NCBI GenBank assembly: GCA_900095835.1
Contig: LT608321.1
Coordinates: 2,476,765 to 2,540,764, forward strand
DNA length: 64,000 bases
Reading direction: 5' to 3'
From: Ihuprevotella massiliensis
GTDB lineage: Bacteria > Bacteroidota > Bacteroidia > Bacteroidales > Bacteroidaceae
Positions 17,050-25,075 of the stretch are shown here, one piece after another. The notes beneath the pieces are model-generated. The model did not search any database. It was not told where the DNA came from and saw nothing but the letters and a program-made list of their open reading frames with translations. The position numbers and the translations under genes are program-made. Every line of letters starts with the position of its first letter. The stretch's first letter is position 1.

Positions 17050-17087
17050 ATCTCGGAGATTGCTCAAAAGAATCTCCGAGATTTTTT
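17050..17087 (+). terminator. Terminator of corA
   Basis: ATCTCGGAGAT pairs with ATCTCCGAGAT and is followed by seven T residues. Confidence 0.9.
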
Positions 17088-17434
17088 TGTTTTTCTCCCA
17101 CGATTTACGAAAAAAACTCCTAACGTTTTAGGCCGTTATCCACGTGATTTTGAGGGACTGTCGCCCTGTATCGTCACGAAAACTCCGCTCTTGCACTTGC
17201 AGCACTTGTGCAGCAATAGGCGAGAAAAGGATAGGCATTTCGAGAAATAAAACATACAATTCATAGAAAATTAGACTATTTAGTGCAGATTTTGGCAAAA
17301 AGATTTGGATATTCCTATCTTTTTGCCGTTATTTGCAGTCTAGAATTGTCAAATAAAGAGGAGACACCAAGGTGTCGCCCTCACACACGTCAATTTTGTT
17401 TAACATCTCTCACCCACAAATCGACACTCCACCA

Positions 17435-19180
17435 ATGAGTGAACACGTAGATCCTCAGCTCCAAGTAGCTGCCACTGAACACGTCGCAAACGACGCTGCG
17501 AGTAACGCACCATTGACTTCACCCGAAGCGGTGATTGCGCAACTCAAACTCCTGTTGGAACAACCCGATAACGCTGACCGCAACGCACTCGATGCCTGCC
17601 GTAGTGCTTACTATCGCCTTCACAACGAGGCAGTGGCAAAGGCACGCGAACAATTCTTGGCAGAAGGCGGCGAAGAAGCGGACTTTGTGGCACCCGAACA
17701 GCCCCTAGAAGCTGAATACAAGCAGCTCTTGGCCAATATCAAGGTGCGCCGTGCAGAAATGGCTGAAAAGGCTGAAGCTGAACGCCAAGCAAATTTGGCG
17801 CGAAAGCTCGCTATCATCGAGCAAATCAAAGGTTTTGCCGCAGACGCTGAGCAGATCGACAAAAACTACGATACTTTCAAAGCACTCCAAGCCGAGTGGA
17901 AGGAAATTGGCACCATCCCTGCCGAACACGTCACCGACACTTGGAAAAACTACCACCACTATGTGGAGCAGTGCTACGACCTCTTGCGCATCAATCATGA
18001 GATGCGCGAATATGACTTCAAGAAGAACCTGGAGATTAAGACGCGCATCTGCGAAGCCGCTGAGAAGCTCACAGAGCAAGAAGATGTGATTAGCGCCTTC
18101 CACCAATTGCAACAACTGCACGCTGAGTTCCGCGAAACCGGTCCTGTGGCTAAGGAATTGCGCGATGAGGTGTGGAATCGTTTCAAGACGGCTTCTACCA
18201 TCATCAACAAGCGTCACCAAGATTTCTTCCTTGCCCAAAAACAACAAGAAGAAGACAACCTCCTTCGCAAGACTGCACTCTGCGAACGTGTGGAGGCGAT
18301 TGATTTGACGGCTCTCCACACCATGAACGATTGGGAAGCACAGTCTAAGGAAATCGTGGCACTCCAAGCCGAGTGGAAGACCGTGGGCTATGCACCTCGC
18401 AAAGCCAACCAACAAATCTTCGACCGCTTCCGTGCCGCTTGCGACCTTTTCTTCACCGCTAAGTCTAAGTTCTACAAGGAAGTGCGCGAAACCCTCGCTG
18501 CCAACTTGGCAAAGAAGACTGCCCTCTGCGAAAAGGCGGAACAGCTGAGCGAGAGCACTGACTGGGCGGCTACCACCAAGGCGCTTGTGGAGTTGCAAGC
18601 CGAATGGAAGACCATCGGTGCGGTGGCGCACAAGGCGAGCGATGCCATCTGGAAGCGTTTCAACACTGCTTGCAATGCTTTCTTCGATCGCAAAAAGGCG
18701 GCTAATGCCAGCGGTAACGAAGAAGAAGTGGCAAACTTGGCTAAGAAGCAAGACATCATCGCTCGTTTGGAACAACTCATTGCCGAAGGCAGTGAAAAGC
18801 TCCACGATGCGGTCAAAGCTCTCCAAGCCGAATGGAACGAAGTGGGCCACGTGCCTTTCAAAAAGAAGGAAAAAGTCTATCGCGCCTATCGCAAGGCGTG
18901 CGACACCCTCTACGCGACTTTGCATGAACAAGCTGGACGTCGTCGCATCGACAACCTCACTCGTCGTGTAGTTGCACAAGGCGGCAACGAGCGCCAGCGT
19001 CTCCAACGTGCATATGATGAAAAGAAGGCGGAGATTGCTACCTACGAAACCAACCTTTCGTTCCTCACCACTAAGTCTAAGTCTGGATCTTCGTTCGTGG
19101 CTGACGTTGAGCGTCGCATCGAACTCCTCAAGAAAGATCTCACGCTCTTGGCTGAAAAGATTGCACAACTCGGAGAATAA
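17435..19180 (+). CDS. DUF349 repeat protein, 581 aa
   Basis: A cytoplasmic, strongly helical protein with at least five DUF349 repeats. Each begins with a LQAEWK-like core: LQAEWKEIGTIPAEHV, LHAEFRETGPVAKELR, LQAEWKTVGYAPRKAN, LQAEWKTIGAVAHKAS and LQAEWNEVGHVPFKKK. A coiled-coil C-terminus follows. DUF349 proteins are widespread in Bacteroidota and largely uncharacterised. I chose the ATG at 17435 because the 21 codons before it lack helical repeat character. A 254-bp gap separates this from corA's terminator. Function unknown. Confidence 0.85.
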   Translation: MSEHVDPQLQVAATEHVANDAASNAPLTSPEAVIAQLKLLLEQPDNADRNALDACRSAYYRLHNEAVAKAREQFLAEGGEEADFVAPEQPLEAEYKQLLANIKVRRAEMAEKAEAERQANLARKLAIIEQIKGFAADAEQIDKNYDTFKALQAEWKEIGTIPAEHVTDTWKNYHHYVEQCYDLLRINHEMREYDFKKNLEIKTRICEAAEKLTEQEDVISAFHQLQQLHAEFRETGPVAKELRDEVWNRFKTASTIINKRHQDFFLAQKQQEEDNLLRKTALCERVEAIDLTALHTMNDWEAQSKEIVALQAEWKTVGYAPRKANQQIFDRFRAACDLFFTAKSKFYKEVRETLAANLAKKTALCEKAEQLSESTDWAATTKALVELQAEWKTIGAVAHKASDAIWKRFNTACNAFFDRKKAANASGNEEEVANLAKKQDIIARLEQLIAEGSEKLHDAVKALQAEWNEVGHVPFKKKEKVYRAYRKACDTLYATLHEQAGRRRIDNLTRRVVAQGGNERQRLQRAYDEKKAEIATYETNLSFLTTKSKSGSSFVADVERRIELLKKDLTLLAEKIAQLGE

Positions 19181-19334
19181 CCCTTGTCATGTGCATACGT
19201 CTTTGGTGCACCATCCCTGCACTGAATAGCATACGACAGCGGAATGGACTAATTTCTCCCATGATCATAAACCTACCACCAAGAAGGCGCACCCACTAAG
19301 CCCTAGTGCGGTGGTCTTCTTTGTTGGTTCACTT

Positions 19335-19348
19335 GTTGAATATTCAAC
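19335..19348. promoter_or_regulatory. Perfect 14-bp palindrome
   Basis: GTTGAATATTCAAC lies 15 bp before the small ORF at 19364. It could be an operator; its role is not established. Confidence 0.35.
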
Positions 19349-19363
19349 CTTATACAAACAACA

Positions 19364-19552
19364 ATGCAAAAGAAAACTTATTCAAGTCCCGAAATCCAAA
19401 CCATCACCATGCTCACTGAGGGCATGATTGCCGTAAGCGGAGAAAAGCAGCCTGAAAATCCTGTAGGTGGAACGAAAGATGGAGACATTGAGGACGATAT
19501 GCCTCTGAAGTCTCGTCAAAAGGATCTGGACAACAACTCTATTTGGGACTAA
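19364..19552 (+). CDS. Small Bacteroidota-type peptide, 62 aa
   Basis: Starts MQKKTYSSPEIQTITMLTEG, then MIAVSGEKQPENPVGG, an acidic run, and ends SIWD. This pattern (basic start with YxxPEI, a short hydrophobic stretch, an A-x-S-G site, then an acidic Gly/Asp-rich tail) recurs in many small orphan genes of Bacteroides and Prevotella (from memory). The V-S-G position might be a processing site of a secreted peptide, but this is inference. A perfect palindrome lies directly upstream and a GC-rich non-coding stretch follows. Confidence 0.5.
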   Translation: MQKKTYSSPEIQTITMLTEGMIAVSGEKQPENPVGGTKDGDIEDDMPLKSRQKDLDNNSIWD

Positions 19553-19912
19553 ATAAGACACCCTCTTTTACCCGTTGCTCTGTGCGGTTCAGGGCAGATT
19601 GGAGCCAGTTGCGTGCTTCTCTCTCGCTTGTCGCAGCCCCATCGCAGGAGGTTGTTCCCGACAAGATAAGGAGGTTGAAGCCCTTCACTCCCACTGCATA
19701 GCCCTATCTTCCCTTTCCATGCTGGCATCTTTAAGGCTATTGCCCAGAACAGTGAAGGGGTTAGGGCGTCTTGCGCATGAGCGCGGCTTGTTCACCATTT
19801 GCTTCGTGCCGACAGTGCCTCACGGTTTGCTGTCGGCACGGAGCTTTTGTCTTTTCTCTCACATCGTCTTTCCTGCGGTGAACCCTCATCGCCCCTTCTC
19901 TCTCTTTGGCTT
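19553..19912. other. GC-rich non-coding region with a strong hairpin
   Basis: No gene is seen. A perfect 11-bp stem, CGTGCCGACAG with CTGTCGGCACG (19805-19840), is followed by GAGCTTTTG. Several shorter complementary stretches lie before it. It may be the terminator of the small-peptide transcript or part of a structured RNA. Confidence 0.4.
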
Positions 19913-20713
19913 ATGCCCGTCATTCCCATTTCCTCCCTCCAACATCCCGGAGTTGAGGTCTTCACCTCCCTCACCGAAGCCCAACTGCGCAATCGGCTTG
20001 ATCCCTCACAAGGCATCTTCATTGCCGAAAGTCCCAAAGTCATCCACGTAGCTCTCGATGCAGGTTATGTGCCTTTGGCATTGCTCTGCGAAGAACGCCA
20101 CATCACGGGCGATGCAGCGAGCCTTATCGAACGCTGTGGCGACATTCCCGTCTACACTGGCGAACGTGAACTCCTGGCTTCTCTCACGGGCTATACCCTC
20201 ACCCGCGGAGTGCTCTGTGCCATGCGACGTCCAGCTCCGCCCACCCTCGAAACGGTGCTCCACAACACTCAGCGCATTGTCGTGATAGATGGGGTAGTGG
20301 ACACCACCAACATCGGTGCCATCTTCCGTTCTGCCGCAGCTTTGGGCGTAGATGCTGTGTTACTCACCCCAAGTTCGTGCGACCCCCTCAATCGCCGCTC
20401 CATCCGCGTGTCCATGGGAAGTACCTTCCTCGTGCCTTGGACGTGGGTCACACCGCCCCTCACCTGCCTCCACGACTATGGGTTCACCACAGCCGCCATG
20501 GCACTCACCGACGACTCTCTCGCACTGGGCGACCCTCGTTTGCACCAATACGACCGCTTAGCTCTCATCATGGGCACCGAGGGCGATGGACTCTCTGCGC
20601 AGACCATTGCCGAAGCCGACCTTGTGGTGCGCATCCCCATGTCGCATCAGGTGGACTCCCTCAATGTTGCTGCTGCAGCGGCTGTTGCCTTCTGGGAGCT
20701 CCGCAAGCGATAA
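19913..20713 (+). CDS. SpoU/TrmH-family RNA 2'-O-methyltransferase
   Basis: Probably methylates ribose in rRNA or tRNA using SAM. The 266-aa protein has an N-terminal RNA-binding part (EAQLRNRLDPSQGIFIAESP) and a C-terminal SPOUT domain with its three motifs: NIGAIFRSAAALGVDAVLL, IMGTEGDGL and IPMSHQVDSLNVAAAAAVAF. The knot-forming residues are intact. The open frame extends 38 codons further upstream, but that part is low in expected character, so MPVIPISS is the likely start. Exact RNA target unknown. A terminator follows at 20841. Confidence 0.9.
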   Translation: MPVIPISSLQHPGVEVFTSLTEAQLRNRLDPSQGIFIAESPKVIHVALDAGYVPLALLCEERHITGDAASLIERCGDIPVYTGERELLASLTGYTLTRGVLCAMRRPAPPTLETVLHNTQRIVVIDGVVDTTNIGAIFRSAAALGVDAVLLTPSSCDPLNRRSIRVSMGSTFLVPWTWVTPPLTCLHDYGFTTAAMALTDDSLALGDPRLHQYDRLALIMGTEGDGLSAQTIAEADLVVRIPMSHQVDSLNVAAAAAVAFWELRKR

Positions 20714-20840
20714 GCTCCTACCGCGAATATTGAGGGTGAACCCCATCTTTCTGTTGGGCTACTGCGAAGCTAAGCCCACACAACGTGGGAGGTTTGAGAA
20801 AGTATCACGGCATTTCAGAGCAGACTACACGCAAAAAAGA

Positions 20841-20884
20841 AGTCCGCATCAACACAAGCTAATGTGCTGATGCGGACTTTTTGA
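20841..20884 (+). terminator. Terminator after the SpoU methyltransferase
   Basis: AGTCCGCATCA pairs with TGATGCGGACT, with an inner CACA/TGTG stem, and is followed by TTTTT. Confidence 0.88.
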
Positions 20885-21027
20885 GTATGATAAGGAGATT
20901 CGCTGAACATCCTATCTCGAAAGGCGGAAGAGCAGCCCCAAAGAGGGATGAATCATCGCAAGCAGAAGGGCAGGAATCTCCCGAGCGCGAAGAAGAAAAG
21001 GGAGAGGAATGGGGAGAAAAGGCTGGA

Positions 21028-22053
21028 TTATTCCGCCGTAATCTCACCGGGGAGGGGCAAGGGGCGCCATCCTTCACCATAAGCAGCGTGAGCATCGCTC
21101 ACCACTACGAAGGCATTGGGGTCCACTTCCTGAATCTTCAACTTCACAGCGGGAATCTCTTTGTTAGATACCACCAAGAAGAGCATTTCTTTGTCGTCGT
21201 TGCTGTAAAGACCGCTACTCTTGATGCGTGTAGCTGAGCGGTCGAGTGTTTGAAGGATAAATTGGCGAAACTCTTCGTTGGGCTTGTTCGACACGACGAA
21301 GACGAGCTTGTCATCTTGTGCACCATTGATCACATAAGCGATGGTTTTCGATGAAACGAAGATAGCAATGAGCGAATAGAAGGAGAGATGCCATGACGGT
21401 CCACTTGCGCCAGCATCCACGTGCCCAAGTCCAAGTCCGAAGACCAAGAGACCAGAGAGCACCACCACAGCATCGCAGATGAGGATACCATTGGAGAAGC
21501 GGATATTGAGATATTTCTGCAAGAACATCGCCACGATGTCCGTGCCGCCTGTGGTGGCTTGTTGGCGCACTACCAGACCGCAACCCAATCCGATGGTGGC
21601 TGCCCCGATGATGGTGGTGAGCATGAGATGATCACTCATGTTGATCACCCCGCCAAAGAGCTGAGTAGGATCGAGTGCCTTCATGGCAGCGGCATTGGGA
21701 TAGGCTATCCAGTCGAGCAAGTTCATCACCAAAGGTGACATCATCGCAGCAAAGATGGTGCGAGAACCGATTTTAGATCCTAAAAATATGGCGGAAAGGG
21801 TGAGCAAGGGGACATCGAAAAACCAACCGAACGTGCCGACTTGGATGCTAGGGAAGAGGCTGTGCAAAACAATACCAGCGCCATACACACCTCCTGGGAC
21901 GATGTGATAGGGGTTGATGAAGAAGACGAAGCCGGAGCACATGATCGTCACACCAACCACGATATAAACCCATGTGAGCCACCATTGAAGATGAGTGGCG
22001 GGTTCGTACCATTTTGGTTTTTGTGAGTTGAGAGAGTTGGAAATAGCGGTCAT
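21028..22053 (-). CDS. YitT-family membrane protein with DUF2179 domain
   Basis: A 341-aa protein with five or six membrane segments (for example WLTWVYIVVGVTIMCSGFVF, and LMLTTIIGAATIGLGCGLVV). The first loop carries the family signature PGGVYGAGIVLHSLF and a later one is QQATTGGTDIVAMFL. The C-terminal cytoplasmic DUF2179 domain (about residues 245-325) includes RSATRIKSSGLYSNDDKEML and LVVSNKEIPAVK. Members are conserved, with suggested but unproven transport roles. A TAACTTTG box (22094-22101, minus) lies upstream. Confidence 0.9.
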   Translation of the reverse strand: MTAISNSLNSQKPKWYEPATHLQWWLTWVYIVVGVTIMCSGFVFFINPYHIVPGGVYGAGIVLHSLFPSIQVGTFGWFFDVPLLTLSAIFLGSKIGSRTIFAAMMSPLVMNLLDWIAYPNAAAMKALDPTQLFGGVINMSDHLMLTTIIGAATIGLGCGLVVRQQATTGGTDIVAMFLQKYLNIRFSNGILICDAVVVLSGLLVFGLGLGHVDAGASGPSWHLSFYSLIAIFVSSKTIAYVINGAQDDKLVFVVSNKPNEEFRQFILQTLDRSATRIKSSGLYSNDDKEMLFLVVSNKEIPAVKLKIQEVDPNAFVVVSDAHAAYGEGWRPLPLPGEITAE

Positions 22054-22161
22054 AATTTCAATGTTAGCCCTTGGGGGCAGTAAAGTCTAGGTGCAAAGTT
22101 ACGAAACCTAACCGAGATGATTACGCTTTGCGGATAGTTTTTTGATAATTATACACAAGAA

Positions 22162-22187
22162 AACCACCCAAACACATTGGGTGGTTA
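22162..22187 (-). terminator. Terminator after tRNA-Thr
   Basis: AACCACCCAA pairs with TTGGGTGGTT. On the minus strand it is followed by TTTTCTTG, 9 bp after the tRNA. Confidence 0.75.
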
Positions 22188-22195
22188 AGGCGGAG

Positions 22196-22268
<73 letters not shown>

Positions 22269-22299
22269 TTTCACAGTGCTCCTTGCGGAGATTGCGGTG

Positions 22300-22331
22300 C
22301 AAAGTTAGTGCGTTTTTGCCGAATCTCCAAA
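22300..22331 (-). promoter_or_regulatory. Promoter of tRNA-Thr
   Basis: Minus-strand TTTG (22328-22331) and TAACTTTG (22300-22307) are 20 bp apart, a full Bacteroidota primary promoter, 31 bp before the tRNA. Confidence 0.75.
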
Positions 22332-22478
22332 TGTTTTTCTTGAAAAATCGCACAAAAAGACAGGATTCTCCTTCTGTGTCAGAGGTGGTGACTAGCCCCA
22401 ATCACAGCGCACAAAAGCTGGGGACGGTGGTGGCTTTGCACGACAAATGCTGCCCCTCTTTCAAGAGTGTTTTTTCCT

Positions 22479-23249
22479 TTAGGCTGTCTCCGTCAGAGCA
22501 GGGGCAGTGATGATGCTGCGCACCACGAGGGTTTCTTTGTCGCCTTCTGAGGGACGCACACGTCGGATTTCAAAAGCCCAACGGTCGTTGTCGAGCGCAT
22601 CGGCATAGACGCGGAGTTCGTCGTCGGCATAGGCTTCCAGTCCATAAGAAATCTCGATGCGTTTCACCTCGTGCGTGGCGTGCCACTGCTTGGAGAAGGT
22701 GTCGAGCAGGAGGGTGATGTAGCGAATAGAATTGACGTGTCCGTTGATGTCGAGATCGCTAAAGGCTGCACGATGCACCAAAACTGGAGTTTCGCTCTTC
22801 ACTCTTGCGCGGGCTGCTCCTGCGATGGGCACATCTTCGGGGTGGAGAGCTCCAGAGAATCCTCCGTCGGGCAGGTTTTCCAGATTCACGGGTTGGCGCG
22901 TGTCGTAGTCGATGAGTGCCCAGGTGCTGTGGCCATAACCCACCGTTTCGCCCTGCGCATTTTGCATCGCATAGAGACGATCGGTGAATTGGCGGAATAT
23001 CTTGTTGACCCACGTGGAGAGGGTGTAGGCTTCGCCTGTGCGGGGCATCTGGTTGATTTCTATCACCAAGCGCGAAAGCACCCATCCGCGGTGGTGCTGG
23101 TTCATGTAGGTGTAGCCAAATCCATGGGATTCGGCATGGAGGGTGGACACACGGAGCAGGAGATTGCCCAAGGTGCTCCACGCTAGTTTGCCGGTGAAGT
23201 CTTCCTGAAAGGGTTCTACCGTATAGGGATAAAATAGGCGAGGGGACAT
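22479..23249 (-). CDS. Acyl-ACP thioesterase
   Basis: Releases fatty acids from acyl carrier protein in the cytoplasm. The 256-aa protein has two hot-dog halves. The first contains NLLLRVSTLHAESHGFGYTY and GWVLSRLVIEINQMPRTGE. The second carries the family signature DLDINGHVNSIRYI with Asn and His in place, followed by a late EISYG strand. Length and order fit the bacterial FatA-like family (PF01643). It is monocistronic; the heptamer repeat ends 5 bp before its start codon, so the leader is made of that repeat. Confidence 0.92.
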   Translation of the reverse strand: MSPRLFYPYTVEPFQEDFTGKLAWSTLGNLLLRVSTLHAESHGFGYTYMNQHHRGWVLSRLVIEINQMPRTGEAYTLSTWVNKIFRQFTDRLYAMQNAQGETVGYGHSTWALIDYDTRQPVNLENLPDGGFSGALHPEDVPIAGAARARVKSETPVLVHRAAFSDLDINGHVNSIRYITLLLDTFSKQWHATHEVKRIEISYGLEAYADDELRVYADALDNDRWAFEIRRVRPSEGDKETLVVRSIITAPALTETA

Positions 23250-23253
23250 ATTG

Positions 23254-23391
23254 TAGACGTTAGACGTTAGAGATTAGACGTTAGGGGTCGCAGACCCTTT
23301 TATGCTCGCCACGACAGGCGTGGCTCGATTAGACGTTAGACGTTAGAGATTAGACGTTAGACGTTAGAGATTAGCCGTTAGAAAGGAGCGT
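23254..23391 (-). repeat. Heptamer leader repeat (copy 1) with hairpin core
   Basis: On the minus strand it reads repeats of TCTAACG and variants (TCTAATC, TCTAACG) directly up to the thioesterase start. Within it, 23284-23327 holds the core: GCCACGCCTGTCGTGGC hairpin, a short A-rich gap, then GGGTCTGCGACCC. At least twelve heptamers are seen. Confidence 0.85.
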
Positions 23392-23404
23392 GGTTGATTC
23401 AATA

Positions 23405-23530
23405 CGTAGGAGCTTTCTCGAAAAACGTAGGAGCTTTCTCGAAAAACGTTGGAGATTTTTCCAAAAACGTTGGAGATTTTCCGAAAAACGTTGGAGATTT
23501 TCTGAAAAACGTTGGAGATTTTTTTGGGAC
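23405..23530. repeat. 21-bp-period repeat array, locus 2 (six units)
   Basis: Unit starts at 23405, 23426, 23447, 23468, 23489 and 23510. Units begin CGTAGGAG or CGTTGGAG and end in a run of five A residues. The period is exact. It is intergenic, between the thioesterase leader and a decayed MITE end at 23530-23560. Confidence 0.92.
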
Positions 23531-23562
23531 ACTATAATGTTCTGATCTTTTGGGGGTTATGA
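23530..23562. repeat. Strongly decayed MITE-like end
   Basis: CACTATAATGTTCTGATC followed by TTTTGGGGGTTA resembles the right end of the element at 28206-28400 (CACTATAACGTTCTAATG, ACCGATTTGGGTTTA). The match is imperfect. Confidence 0.4.
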
Positions 23563-23879
23563 ATGTCTGAGGAATTTCAGAAAAGTTTGAAGGCGAGGAA
23601 CGAACAAAGGGGGATTTGAGTGGGACGTTCGTGAGGTGGGGGAAGGAAATAAAGCCCGTTTGGGAGGGACAAGGCTACGAAAAAAGAAGTCTGTTCGGAG
23701 AAAGGGAGGGAGCAGCGCACGTTTTGCAGCGCAAGAACTTTTTGTGCTAAAGAATAATGCGTAAATTTGCACTACACATGAGCACCCCTCTAGTTGATAA
23801 TGCCCTAGTGCATCAGACTCCTTACTGCTTTGGAGTTGACGCCTAAGCAATAGAGTGGTGCAAGTTTACACTTTTTGCT

Positions 23880-24131
23880 ATGTCAATTCCCTATCAAAAG
23901 ACTTATGACCGCGCAGTGATTCAAGAACTCGTGGTGTGGTTTCGCGAACGCTTCGACCGCTTGCCCCAACGCATCCAGTTGCGACCCGGCATGGTGATAC
24001 CCGATGTCAAAGTGATGGTGCGCAACTATCTCGATGTGGTGCAGATGCACTACGAAAATCCCACCTATGGCGCGCAAGTGCACCACCTCTTTGAAGTGCG
24101 CGATTGCCTCTTGGCTGAGGGATTTGAATAA
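23880..24131 (+). CDS. Small DUF6965-like protein, 83 aa
   Basis: A small cytoplasmic protein: a predicted helix (AVIQELVVWFRERFDRLPQR), then a strand-like IQLRPGMVIPDVKVMV and a second helix with NYLDVVQMHYENPTYGAQ. The order (LPxxIxLxxGxxIxDVxxFI, then a helix and a conserved NPTY-like turn) resembles DUF6965-type proteins of Bacteroidota (from memory). Function unknown. It is followed convergently by the LuxR-type regulator, 35 bp away. Confidence 0.6.
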   Translation: MSIPYQKTYDRAVIQELVVWFRERFDRLPQRIQLRPGMVIPDVKVMVRNYLDVVQMHYENPTYGAQVHHLFEVRDCLLAEGFE

Positions 24132-24166
24132 AACGCGGCAGGGTTAGAGCATAGCACTGCTGTGGG

Positions 24167-24910
24167 CTATTCCCCCAAATCGAGATACCCATTCATCACC
24201 ACATAGATGATGATGTCGGACAAGGCGTGAGCCCCGAGTTTGGTCATGATGTTTTTGCGGTGCGTGATGACCGTTGTCATGCTAATGTTGAGACGATCTG
24301 CCACCTCCTTGTTGATGAGCCCTTTCGCCAAGAGCGTAGCCACTTCGATTTCTCGCAAGGTGAGTGGTTGTCGCTCCTCTTCGTTGTGGTTGCTCCACAA
24401 GGCTTCGAGTTCTGCTTTCGAGGCACGTGGGCGATGCTGTCCATGGCCGTGTCCATGACTGTGGAGCTGCAGCAAATCGGTCACCACCTCTTCTTCCGAA
24501 CGACACACATTGAGCATCAACACCCCCGGCACAGGAGGCAGGTTTTCCCCATTGGTCAAAACGATCGTTTGGAAAGGACGCTGACGAAAGAAGGACGAAT
24601 GCTCAAAATAGATGCGTGCCGACACGAAGAAGTGCGCATACTGATTGGGCTGACTCTCTATGAGTGCTTCGTAGCTTTCGAAGGTGTCGATGGTGCCGAT
24701 GGGAATGAGGCGTTGCAGCAATCCCTGCAAACCACGACACGCCAACACGTTGTTATCGATCACCGCCATGCGGAGTGACTTATTCCCCATAGTCATTGCT
24801 TTGCCTTGACCAGTCATAGAGGGGTGCCCTCCGTGTGGTGAAGGAGAGTGTCCGTGGTGCGGAGTATCAAGGGCAGGATGGGATGGGGTAACTTCGTTGG
24901 GAGATGTCAT
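24167..24910 (-). CDS. LuxR-type transcriptional regulator with atypical receiver and His-rich segments
   Basis: A DNA-binding regulator. The C-terminal HTH is complete (LTLREIEVATLLAKGLINKE, then LNISMTTVITHRKNIMTKLG). The central part (RMAVIDNNVLACRGLQGLLQ) looks like a receiver domain lacking the usual acidic pocket and phospho-Asp, so phosphorylation is doubtful. Two His-rich segments stand out: HHGHSPSPHGGHP near the start and HSHGHGHGQH between receiver and HTH, which could bind metal (inference). I chose the ATG at 24910 because a TAAATTTG box (24964-24971) lies inside the longer frame. No histidine kinase gene is adjacent. Confidence 0.8.
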   Translation of the reverse strand: MTSPNEVTPSHPALDTPHHGHSPSPHGGHPSMTGQGKAMTMGNKSLRMAVIDNNVLACRGLQGLLQRLIPIGTIDTFESYEALIESQPNQYAHFFVSARIYFEHSSFFRQRPFQTIVLTNGENLPPVPGVLMLNVCRSEEEVVTDLLQLHSHGHGHGQHRPRASKAELEALWSNHNEEERQPLTLREIEVATLLAKGLINKEVADRLNISMTTVITHRKNIMTKLGAHALSDIIIYVVMNGYLDLGE

Positions 24911-24994
24911 GTCTTGCAAATGTTGGGGAGGCAGAAGAGCGTACTTCTGACCGAGGTTGTCTGCAAATTTAATCAATACCTAGCAAAAAAGCCG

Positions 24995-25002
24995 TACTTT
25001 TG
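24995..25002 (+). promoter_or_regulatory. Candidate -7 box TACTTTTG for the helicase gene
   Basis: Fits TAnnTTTG, 73 bp before the ATG at 25076. The -33 region has only a weak match. Confidence 0.5.
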
Positions 25003-25075
25003 CAGGAAAAATCCCTCGTTTTTCTCATTTTAGGTAGGTTTTAGTCCCCAAAAATACGGCATCAAAACACTGAAT

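Noticed and set aside
17161-17371. Riboswitch or ncRNA before the DUF349 gene
   Set aside because: Some short complementary stretches are visible, but nothing matches a known class by eye and there is no clear conserved core.
17705-19168. 487-codon open frame antisense to the DUF349 gene
   Set aside because: Shadow of a strongly biased coding sequence; the DUF349 repeats on the plus strand are unmistakable.
23405-23530. Possible CRISPR array
   Set aside because: Units are directly adjacent with no unique spacers, and no cas gene is present. The heptamer arrays fail for the same reason.
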